Below, piece by piece: positions 1 through 8,854 of a stretch of DNA of 64,000 bases. Each line of letters opens with the position of its first letter. Within the stretch, counting starts at the first letter, position 1. The DNA lies in the NCBI RefSeq assembly GCF_014356525.2, contig NC_052508.1, forward strand, positions 39,531,113-39,595,112, written 5' to 3'. A program made the position numbers and the translations under genes. This DNA is from Nilaparvata lugens. Its lineage: Eukaryota > Arthropoda > Insecta > Hemiptera > Delphacidae. The notes beneath the pieces are model-generated. The model was given only the letters and a program-made list of their open reading frames with translations, did no database searches and was not told where the DNA came from.

Positions 1-1911
1 GTTCTAAGTAGAGAATCAAACTTGTTATTTTTCAACTCTTTCTCAATTATTTGATAGCTTTTTAGTAAATTCCTTCCATGTCACACAATGGAAAACTGTA
101 TTCGGAGATTGTTTAAAAATATATTTCAAAATCCTTATTTTTCTCTCATTTGTATCTTCATTGAGATAATCTTACTTTCCCCATGATCATTTTTTTTCAT
201 GGAATCACCACTCTCAGCTATAGTGGAAATCACGTTTTAAAGTCAGCACCTGTTTAACATTGTTTAGCTATCTTTGTCTGTCATAAGACAAAGCAGAAAG
301 CTGCATCCTTTTTCAACTCCGCACCATTGCCGATTCTTTTGCAGGCTATGAAGAAATATGACGAACTACCAGAAACTTTCATCTCAGTTTTAAAAATGTA
401 TTATTAAGTTAAATCATGGATAAAATATTTTCTCCGTGAATGTTATATATTTGATCACTATTAACAGAAATTATTATTGTATCAGATATACCGGGATTAT
501 TTTAATCACAGGTACCATCCACTCCTACCCTTCTTTTACTATAGAAGGCGGTTTGAGGAAGGAACTTAGGAATTATGATGTCTTATCATTTCCACTGACT
601 TTGAAACAACAATCAATCTATCGACTTTTTCCAAGAAATCTTTATTCCAGTTCACTTCTATTCCTACCTGCTTCTCTACATTTCCTTGTTTCAGTTATGA
701 TTCTGGAACGTGTACAACTCACCATCTTCATGTGAATATACCTGAATGACTGTTAGAAGATAGTATTTTCGGACATTGTTTGATTACTTCTAATAGTTCC
801 ACCTCTGTCAATAATACGCTTCCAACTTGTTTAGTTAGTCTTGAATTTCAAGACGACTCAAAGTTGTTGAACTTGGATTTTGTTTTCCCATATTATTTCT
901 CAGAACATAATTAATATCAGCTAAGATACAGACCTTTCCAAAGTCATCAACATGGGCTTCACTTGTCTATGAAGATCCGATGTCACATTTCAGCTTTCAT
1001 AACAAATAAAATCGATATCGCATAACCGTATCGTGAGAATTCCAGACGAAAGCTAATAAGTGAAGAATGAGGAAAGTTCCAAAATTTTCCTCGATCATAT
1101 TGAAGCAATACGCCATAATGGAAGCTGCCCGGGAGCAGCTGGTCTCCACTGAATGAACTGAGACGGCAATTGAGCGTCTTTGTCTTGCATGCGGTGAGCC
1201 CCAGGGCTACTGCAGTCACGAAGATACACCGCCACCGCTGCGTTGCTTATTTCCCACACAATCGTTTCCACATAAACTGCTGCATATAAACACCAACTCA
1301 CAACCATCACTGTTCTCAATATGTTTCGTTGAAGTTGAGGGAATAAAAATGAGAATTTCGGAGACAAAGATTGGCTTCTACGAAAAATAGAAATGAGAGA
1401 ATTGTACCACTGTTCGCATGGATTCATCAACATCAACCTTAGTAGACAGTCTACTAACTTTACATTCACACTTCATGTATAACTTTGGTTGAAAAAACTT
1501 GCAAAAATTTATATTTCTGTCAATTTTTAATTTTCGTTCAATTTTCCAAGAGTACAATAAATTAAATTCAGCAATGCAGCTTCAAATTCTAGCCACTTTC
1601 TAATGAAATTATCACACGTGATCTCTCACCACTAGGATATTTGAAGGTTGAAAAAACTGTGGTTCTCCCCTTCTCCCCAAATAGTCATTACATAATTTCT
1701 TGCTGCATTCTCTTAATTGGTGTATTGGATCTTGACGATCTGAAGTTTGGACTTGTCTGCTCTGAATCGTTCACCAGATCCCTTTCCGAAGACAATATCC
1801 TTTTCTTTCCGTAGTGGCATTAGTTCCTATTGGTTCTCAAGCCGCGACGTTCTACAATATAATTTCTGATCTTCCCCCATCGCTCCATCTTGCATAACAA
1901 GCCAGAGTATT
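1..1911. other. AT-rich sequence without a recognisable gene
   Basis: No reading frame here has a recognisable domain. The longest frames (about 100-125 codons) show no family motif and no splice context I can defend. A perfect 19-bp palindrome, TTAGTAGACAGTCTACTAA, lies at 1439-1457. A related imperfect version occurs near 22573. I see nothing else. Confidence 0.6.
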
Positions 1912-2056
1912 ATAATAGTACTTTGCGTAGCAAGTCCGGTAACGATAATTTACCGCATAAGTATGATTGTTTCTGCCCTCAACTACGTTTCGGGCAGAAT
2001 TATAATACGAATGCGGTAAATACGTTACCGTGCAAGTTACGTACAATATTTTTTGT
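1912..2056. repeat. Imperfect foldback (hairpin) repeat, MITE-like
   Basis: The core at 1938-2029 folds on itself. The left arm starts GGTAACGATAATTTACCGCA and ends TTTCTGCCC. The right arm starts GGGCAGAA and ends ATGCGGTAAATACGTTACC. A 13-base loop separates them. Weaker complementarity extends outward to about 1912 and 2056. There is no coding potential. It resembles a palindromic MITE remnant; no target duplication could be assigned. Confidence 0.55.
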
Positions 2057-2485
2057 CATACTTATCTGAGAAGAATAATATTGCTGAGAAACAGAAACCA
2101 TTACCTGCTGCTGCTCGAGCTACTGCATTCTATAAACATGACCTAGCCTGTAGCGCCTAGTTCATAACAGAGAGACCCTTCGAGCTCAAATAAAATAATA
2201 GAGGCCTGAATTATAAGATTTCAGATGAGTTCTTATAACTTATGAAACTCCTTAAATGAGTTCTTCAATTATTTGAGTTAGTAGCCTATATTAATTACTC
2301 AGATGTTATATTGGGACTCAGTGGAGTCCTAACATACTCGACTGTAAAGAGAACATATGATCTCTTTACAGTATAGTATGCTGTAATGAAAATCACATGT
2401 TTTCTTTTTCTGCAAACAGCTGTTTACCGGCTTGATTTAATGCATGGAACACAGCTGCAATTGAGTAAGTATGACAATAGTTATT

Positions 2486-2607
2486 TGTGCATCTAGGGAC
2501 TAAAGTGCAACTTTTTCTCCCTGAGGGAAACTGTTGTCGCCCGATGGCGTAGCCGAGGGCGACAATTTCCCTGAGGGAGAATAAGTACTTTAGTCCCGTG
2601 ATGCACA
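2486..2607. repeat. Palindromic repeat with arms of about 55 bp
   Basis: The left arm runs TGTGCATC, GGGACTAAAGT, CTCCCTGAGGGAAA, GTCGCCC. The right arm is its reverse complement, ending GGGACTAAAGT...GATGCACA when read inverted. The arms meet around the GC-rich segment GATGGCGTAGCCGAG. The composition differs from the surrounding AT-rich DNA, which suggests an inserted foldback element. Confidence 0.55.
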
Positions 2608-2612
2608 CAACA

Positions 2613-3388
2613 TTTTTCCTCCACCTACACCAATACCTATAACAATGAATAATTTTACTACATCTTCACGCTTTCACACTATTTTTTTAAAAACAAAATT
2701 TAGCTCACCTCTGATAATAGAAAACGTACGATAACGAAAAACGTACCTTTAGATGAACGCTCTCGTAGAGATGCCGATGACGTTAGAGGTGTGTACTTTT
2801 TCATATCCACCAACGGTTGAACATAACCTAACAATCGAAATAGAGCTACTTATTTCCTAGAGCTAAAATATTCCAAAGATCGAAAACGTACCTTTAACGA
2901 AAACGTATAATAACGAAAAATAACGTTTCGTATAATAACGAAACGAATAATAACGAATAATATAATAACGAATTTTGTCGTTTTCGTATAATAACGAAAA
3001 CGTACCTTTAGATGAACGCTCTCGTAGAGATGCCGATGACGTTAGAGGTGTGTACTTTTTCATATCCACCAACGGTTGAACATAACCTAACAATCGAAAT
3101 AGAGCTACTTATTTCCTAGAGCTAAAATATTCCAAAGATCGAAATAGAGCTCTTTTACTTTTCCTCTACCGACCACGACAGTGTTGCCACATTCCTCATT
3201 CTTCAATCGCGGCGTTGTCGGACTTCTTCCCATGTTAATCTTATGGGTTTATTTTTACTCCCTTGGGAGTAAAAGTGATCACTTTTCCCGCTGGGAATTA
3301 TTTTTAGTCCCATGGGAGGAAAAGTAGTACTTTAGTATTCAATTCCAGGGTGTAAAATGAGACTTTTGATAGTAGGTGGAGGAAAAAA
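2613..3388. mobile_element. Candidate short inverted-repeat element
   Basis: TTTTTCCTCCACCTAC at 2613-2628 is matched in inverted orientation by GTAGGTGGAGGAAAAA at 3372-3387, 775 bp apart. The enclosed DNA is non-coding and contains the tandem repeat at 2742-3144. A 16-bp inverted match alone is modest evidence, and no clear target-site duplication is visible, so the element boundaries are tentative. Confidence 0.35.
2742..3144. repeat. 144-bp direct duplication around an ATAATAACGAA minisatellite
   Basis: A segment starting CGTACCTTTAGATGAACGCT occupies 2742-2885 and recurs essentially unchanged at 3001-3144, an offset of 259 bp. The 115 bp between the copies is built from variants of an 11-12-bp unit, ATAATAACGAA. 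Both copies are non-coding. Confidence 0.75.
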
Positions 3389-3810
3389 CTATTTTTGCTC
3401 ATTAATATGTGAGCGAAGGACTAAAGCTTGTAAGCTTTGATCTTCTGAAAAATCGTAGTCAGAATCTAGAATCTGAATCAGAATCTAGTCATAATCATAG
3501 AACTGAGTACTTCTGACTTTTCTATCTATTAAATTCTGAGAATCCCTACATGACCCATATTCCAGTGCTATGCTTATGTTCCTTCTATGATAATCAGTGG
3601 GTTTTTTTTTTAAATGTAGTTGCTTCCCGTTCACTTCAACTTTTCCATATCCTTGACTGTCAATGCAGTTTTCTCTCAAGAATACATTTTTCATCACAAG
3701 ACAAGTGCTCAATCTATAAATATGAATATCATTATTTCGATGTCCACGATATCAAGAGTACAGAACCATTTGTCGTCAAATTAAAAGTAAAAGGTTGCTA
3801 CAAGTAGAAA
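3389..3810. other. Spacer without a recognisable gene
   Basis: AT-rich sequence between the inverted-repeat candidate and the 5' end of repeat H1. One 85-codon frame (3550-3807, plus strand) and an overlapping antisense frame show no recognisable motif. I do not call a gene. Confidence 0.5.
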
Positions 3811-4849
3811 TCTGGTGTGGTACACTCACACAACTTTCCTTGCTCATTGATCTATAAGCCTCATTCTTAAACGAGGATAATCTAGGGGAATGACATTATG
3901 CCGATTGGCGGCTAAATAATTTTAATAAAACTACGATTGTAGTTTGTTATATTGTTATTGTTTTCAGAGTACAATTTCCTTTGTTTAAGTTTGAGGATTT
4001 TTTAAAAGTTTTCAAAACAGCTGTTCTACAAATAAAATATCGAAGTGTGTTCTTTTGAATAAACTGCTCTACCCACCTACCTCAAGCACGAGAAGGAGGT
4101 TACAAAGTAAATTTCTCAAGGATGGGGTGGACCCTCTGATAGTTACTCAGGGAGGAGACTCATGCTAGTTAATAGAGCTGATATATGAATTTGGGGGGTA
4201 TGAATTTGAAAAAAATCGGTCTAGTCATTTTTGAGAAAATCGTGAAAAACATGGTTTTTTAGTGATTATCCGCCATTTTTCTCAAGAATATTACGCAGCT
4301 CCTGCAATTTTCCCAGAAATTAGTGAGGGTTTAGAGTCATAGTAGCGTATCTACAAAATTCCACTTTTTAGCTTATCTGACCTATCTAAATAACTTTTCG
4401 TGGTCTATTTAGTGACACACACGCTTATCTCATTGCATTAGCCATTAGAAAGATAAGTGGATATCGTATCTACAATCGAGTGATGAAATAAATGACACAA
4501 AAGCATATGTTCTGATACGCTTCTTTGACTTGAACAAAACTGAATGACACAAAAACTTATCTTCAGTTACGCTTCAGTTAGTGACCTACATAATAGCTTA
4601 TGTGTCAACTTACGCTAGTGTGACAGTAACTTTGAGCACGAAAAAGCTCACAAAATCAATGCTAACATAACTTTCATAGCCCATAAGTCTTGATTTAAGA
4701 AGATAATCAGACTAGCTATTGTATTTTTTCCTGTTTGTGTTTTATTCTGATCAATGATCACGAAAAACAGAGGAGTTTTTTTTCGTGTGAGTTGACAAAG
4801 AAATGCTTGAAGGAAGCTGATGATTGTGAGTTGGAAGAAAGTTCATTTA

Positions 4850-6318
4850 TTTAATCATTCATTTAACTTCCAACGGTACAACACCAATTTCACATAAAAA
4901 TAACATAGAAAAAGAGATACAAGCAGAGAATATATAGATAAATAATAATATACAACAATAAAAAACATCTATGTGGATAGTTTGAAAGACAAAAATTGGT
5001 ATACATAATGAATCATAGTTAACATACAATATTATATATAAGTGAAAAGGCCCATGGAAGTTTACCACAAGGGGCATAAACAAGGAAGGGAACACCAAAA
5101 TCACACATGCAGGGATCTCTTCATAGTTCTCCTGAGAAAGCCCAAGGACACCCCAAAGATATCAACGTCAGCTGCAGCAGCCTCACAACCAGAGCGAAGT
5201 ATTCTAGAAAGCACACTATTATAGGCATAGGCTGTTGTGTGAGAGCATCTGCGGAAAATGGAACCTTGAGCACATTCCTCTTGGAACACAGATGTTGATA
5301 CTAGCCAGAAGTTCAGGGCAGTCCAAATATCCATTGACAGTCTTGAAAAGAAGGACCAGGTCGTTGTGTTCCCACCTCAGAACCAAAGGGAGGAGATGGA
5401 AATGTCCCCTAATCTTCTCCACAGGAACTTCAAAGTACTTGAAACCCATCCTGCAGCTCAGCATCCTCACGAAACGTCTCTGCACACTTTGCAGCAGGTT
5501 GATCTGGTACAGATGGTATGGTGCCCAGATAATAGAGCCATATTCCAACACTGGAAGAACAAGAGCCCTAAACAAAACCAAGAGACTCTCGGGAGGACTG
5601 AAATCCCTGGTGGACCTGAATATAAAGCCAAGGAGAGATCTAGCCTCTCCAGTGATCACACATATGTGATCCAGTGGGCTAAGAGACTGAGTCATAGTCA
5701 CTCCAAGGTCCTTGAAACTGCATACTCTTTTCAAAGGAATGCCTCTCAAGGAGTATTGAGAATCAAGTATACTTGTTCCACGCTTGAAAGACATTACAAC
5801 ACACTTGGTTACATTCAGAGCCATACCATTATCAAGGCACCACAAATACCATTATCAAGGCACCACAAATCAAGGTTGTTGAGAGAATGGTGCAGAGATT
5901 CATGTCCTAAGTCTTGCAATACCCTGTCGAATAACTTGACATCATCAGCATACATTAGAAACATGGATGATATGAAGCTTTTAATGTCGTTCATAGACAA
6001 GTTGAAGAGGAGGGGGCCCAAATGGATTCCCTAAGGGACTCCAGAGGAAGCCAGGAAAGGAGATGACATATGACCCTCATATCTGACAATCAGAGTTCGG
6101 TCCTTCAGATGGCTGTTCAACCACTTGAGCATGACACATGCACCTCATAACCCTCCAGTTTGGCAACCAGGAGAGAGTGGTTAACTCTGTCGAAGGCCTT
6201 TGAGAGGTCTAAATACAGACAATCGACCTGGCAGGCATCCTCAAGGCACTCATCACATATTCCTGGAACAGGAGGTGGACACAACCCTGCTATGTAAAAC
6301 AAATATCTGATTTTCACA
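4850..6318 (-). pseudogene. LINE ORF2 fragment: reverse-transcriptase motif A to C-terminus plus 3' UTR
   Basis: Read on the minus strand from 6318, this encodes the palm and thumb of a non-LTR retrotransposon reverse transcriptase. Visible are motif A (CLYLDLSKAFDRVNH), motif B as GVP*GIHLGPLLFN, and motif C (MYADDVKLF). A 208-codon stretch (5845-5219) then gives the typical thumb and C-terminus, including FKDLGVT and LEYGSIIWAP. The glutamine of PQG is a TAG stop (6031-6033). A 23-bp segment is duplicated in tandem near 5823-5870. The 3' part (5218-4850) is non-coding and ends in AAATGAAT-like repeats. The copy is dead. It directly abuts the opposite-strand fragment at 6322, which carries the upstream part of the same kind of protein. 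Confidence 0.8.
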
Positions 6319-6321
6319 AGT

Positions 6322-7205
6322 GCGATTTAGCTTCCATATTTTTGAAGTTTCAGAATATGAATTACCCAGTTGCAAATTTTGATGATAACATTAGAGCTGA
6401 GGAACATTTCAGTAATTTCTGTAGGTATATGAGCTTGACCATCAAGAGGTTCACACTCATGAGAAGGGTTCATGTCTCTAGTTTCCCTAAGTGGTTCCAT
6501 TGAATTGAGAAGATTGATTGTAGCCAAGAAAACTGCTCATAGAAAGTATAAGTCAATTGGTAGTATACAGCTCTATGAAGTTTTTTGCAATATTTGAGGA
6601 ATCAATGTTGTGTTTTGACAAGAAGGTGTTACTATTTAACTATTTACTTGGATTAGAGGAATTTGTTTACACAAATTCTAAAGCTTTCTGGACTCATGAG
6701 GATGGTTTGAGAAAAGGCTCAGCCAGACCTACTTTTATGAGACTGGACACAAAAAGTGCTGCAACTCCTGTTAATAAGTAGTGTGAACTCTTCGCTGATT
6801 ATTTTTCATCTATTTTTGTGCAGGACACGGTTAATGTCCCGACATTTGATTTTCGTTGAAACCAGTTAGTTCCATCCTGCTGCATTACTCCAATCAATAT
6901 TTAACGCAGATTGGAAGCTCTGAATGTTGGCAGAGGAACTGGGCCTGATGAAATATCCCTTCCTGTAATTAGGTTTTTCTGTTCTGGCCATTCACCTGGC
7001 CATACTGGCTCTGCCTTGCTGGAGCTTGGTGTCTTCCCCAGAGATTTCAAAAACAGTTTCTTGGTACCTATATACAAATCTGTAGATCGAGGTGGTGTAA
7101 GAAACTATAGACCTATTACAATACAGTCTGTAATTGCCATGGTCTATGAGAGCATTGTTATGGACCACCTGTATTTCCACCTTCATAAAATGATGAGCTT
7201 TGGTG
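6322..7205 (+). pseudogene. LINE ORF2 fragment: linker and N-terminal reverse transcriptase, inverted
   Basis: The plus strand encodes the region between endonuclease and reverse transcriptase, with frame breaks. First comes FPKWF, then RRLIVAKKTAHRKYKSIGSI. Next are FWTHEDGLRKGSARP and FADYFSSIF. The N-terminal palm follows (GTGPDEISLPVI, FPRDFKNSFLVPIYK, VRNYRPITIQS). It stops just before where motif A should come. The missing motif A to C-terminus lies immediately upstream on the other strand (6318-4850). The order and orientation fit one LINE insertion whose 5' part was inverted by twin priming. Stops and frame changes make it non-functional. Confidence 0.75.
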
Positions 7206-7590
7206 ATAAATAGCCAATTATATTCATTGAAGAGAGTGAATAATTTGAAGAGAGTCATTGAGAGAGATTCCAATGTAATTTTAGTGTTATTGTTTCATAA
7301 TATTATGTGATTTTCAGTCATTCTCAGAGTATTTCAATTGTATTTCAGTATTCACTCATCCAGTCCTTTAAAGAAAATGACGTTGAGAAATGATGAGTTT
7401 TGGTGATAAATATCTATAGGCTGTAGTCATTGAACATAGTAACATTTTCGAGTTTGATTCAAGTGTCATTTGGAGAGGCTGAAATTTTCGAATTTAGTTT
7501 TAATGTTATTGTTTCATATTTTCTTATTCTCAGAGCATTATAATTTCATTTCAGTACTTAATTTTCCAGTCCTTCAATAATGCCGTACCT
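7187..7590. repeat. Diverged direct repeat of about 195 bp, two units
   Basis: AATGATGAGCTTTGGTGATA near 7190 recurs as AATGATGAGTTTTGGTGATA near 7388. Later blocks also match in order: TTATTGTTTCATA, then CATTTCAGTA, then CCAGTCCTT. The units are AT-rich, non-coding and clearly diverged. They probably belong to the body of T1, and the first unit marks where the LINE insertion ends. Confidence 0.55.
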
Positions 7591-8025
7591 ACTTATTAGG
7601 CACCTGTGATTTTCTATTCTTTTATATATTATCATATATCACTCATATTTTGTTATTGAATGTCAATAAACATCTATAAAATACATGGAACAATTTAATA
7701 AATTGTTACTATTCATAACCGATCACTCTCAGAATAGCTTATCTCCAGAAAATGTTACATTTTTGGAAATTGATTACGGTCACAATAGCGTAACTAGAAC
7801 AAGGTATTTCATTTTTAATTTTATTCAATTGAATTTTCAATAATTCATCGAAATTAATGCACTGGTAGAAGCACAAGATTCATACAACATTGATATGTGA
7901 ATTCTAGGTTGTTGAAATTAACACAGACCTCAGAAATAGTGAGGGAGTGTGAACTCATAGTTGGTTTTTGCTCTCCTGAAAAGTTGGGTTTTTGTAGATA
8001 CGCTACTATGACTTTTAACCCTCGT

Positions 8026-8311
8026 GAGACTCATGTCAGTTGATAGGGCTCATAATCTAGGGTATAAATTTGAAGAAAATCGTTAAAGCCGTTTTCGAGA
8101 AAACCGTAAAAAACATGGTTTTTTAGTGACTATACTTCGCCATTTTTCTCAAGAATACTACGGAGCTCCTGCAATTTTCCCAGAAATGAGACTCATGTCA
8201 GTTGATAGGGCTTATAAATAGCTATCTAGGGTATGAATTTGAAGAAAATCGTTAGAGCCGTTTTCGAGAAAACTGTGAAAAACATGGTTTTTTAGTCATT
8301 ATCCACCATTT
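8026..8311 (+). repeat. Tandem units of about 165 bp in H1
   Basis: Units start with GAGACTCATGTCAGTTGATA and contain GAAGAAAATCGTTA, CCGTTTTCGAGAAAA, AAACATGGTTTTTTAGT and CAATTTTCCCAGAAAT. One unit lies at 4149-4318, before the T1 insertion; two follow it (8026 and 8188). The same unit is repeated four times in H2. Confidence 0.8.
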
Positions 8312-8413
8312 TGAATTGAATTTTATTGAATCTTTTTGTCGGATACTCATGGTATAAGGACCTTAAGTTTGAAATTTCAAGTCAATCGGTTAATTGGTAA
8401 AGTAGTTATCGTG

Positions 8414-8415
<2 letters not shown>

Positions 8416-8471
<56 letters not shown>

Positions 8472-8484
8472 ACACACACACACA

Positions 8485-8515
<31 letters not shown>

Positions 8516-8543
8516 CCACACACACACACACACCACACACACA

Positions 8544-8574
<31 letters not shown>

Positions 8575-8578
8575 CACA

Positions 8579-8611
<33 letters not shown>

Positions 8612-8636
8612 CACACACACCACACACACACACACC
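8416..8636. repeat. (CA)n microsatellite, about 220 bp
   Basis: An almost pure CA dinucleotide tract broken by occasional CACC joints. It forms the microsatellite segment of repeat H1, between the 165-bp units and the 3' hairpin. His-Thr and Cys-Val frames through it are artefacts of the repeat. Confidence 0.97.
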
Positions 8637-8668
8637 CAAAAATAATGTTTTTGGACTCAGGGGACCTT

Positions 8669-8849
8669 GAAACGTATAGAAAACATGAAACTAGGGTACC
8701 TTAAATTTTTTTGGAAAGCAATACTTTCCTTACCTATGGTAATAGGGCAAGGAAAGTAATGAAACGTATAGAAAACATGAAATTAGGGTAACTTAAAGTT
8801 TTTTGGAAATCAATACTTTCCTTACCTATGGTAATAGGGCAAGGAAAGT
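8669..8849 (+). repeat. Duplicated 3' hairpin end of H1 (92-bp period)
   Basis: A segment starting GAAACGTATAGAAAACATGA at 8669 recurs at 8761. Each copy ends in a hairpin, ACTTTCCTT, CCTAT, loop, ATAGG, AAGGAAAGT (8723-8757 and 8815-8849). H2 has only one such end (about 55927-55961), with a decayed stem. A doubled terminus is compatible with variable end recognition during copying of Helitron-type elements (inference). Confidence 0.75.
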
Positions 8850-8854
8850 AAAAA

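Larger units (their letters stand above)
4325..8023. mobile_element. 3.7-kb terminal-inverted-repeat element (T1) inserted in H1
   Basis: The left end GAGGGTTTAGAGTCATAGTA (continuing GCGTATCTAC) is the inverse of the right end, with only 2-3 mismatches over about 33 bp. It interrupts the H1 tandem unit, in which the bases before 4325 and after 8026 are normally adjacent, as seen in H2. Subterminal sequence holds recurring TTACGCT/AGCGTAA and CTTATCT motifs at both ends, such as transposase-binding sites would give. The interior has no transposase; it holds an inverted LINE and duplicated non-coding DNA. Flanks are TAGT on the left and GT on the right, so the target duplication, and hence the superfamily, is unclear. 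Confidence 0.6.
3811..8854 (+). mobile_element. Helentron/Helitron-like non-autonomous repeat, copy H1, split by element T1
   Basis: The 5' end is TCTGGTGTGG preceded by a run of A, followed by ACTTTCCTTGC. Tandem units of about 165 bp containing the motif GAGACTCATG follow, then a (CA)n tract. The 3' end carries an ACTTTCCTT...AAGGAAAGT hairpin and stops near 8854 (AAGGAAAGTAAAAAT). The 11-bp ACTTTCCTTGC near the 5' end is the inverse of GCAAGGAAAGT at the 3' end. TC start, subterminal inverted repeats, internal tandem units, microsatellite and 3' hairpin are the architecture described for Helentron-derived non-autonomous elements. H2 (54723) and H3 (61840, minus strand) share this 5' end. 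No Rep/helicase gene is present. The family assignment is inference. Confidence 0.55.

Noticed and set aside
2520..2570. GATGGCGTAGCCGAGGGCGAC resembling part of a tRNA
   Set aside because: It is the centre of a palindromic repeat and lacks the rest of a tRNA.
5042..6034. Plus-strand frames of up to 222 codons
   Set aside because: They are antisense shadows of the minus-strand LINE reverse transcriptase, whose motifs are clear.
8336..8704. 122-codon plus-strand frame rich in His-Thr, and minus-strand Cys-Val frames
   Set aside because: Produced by translation of the (CA)n microsatellite and the end of repeat H1.
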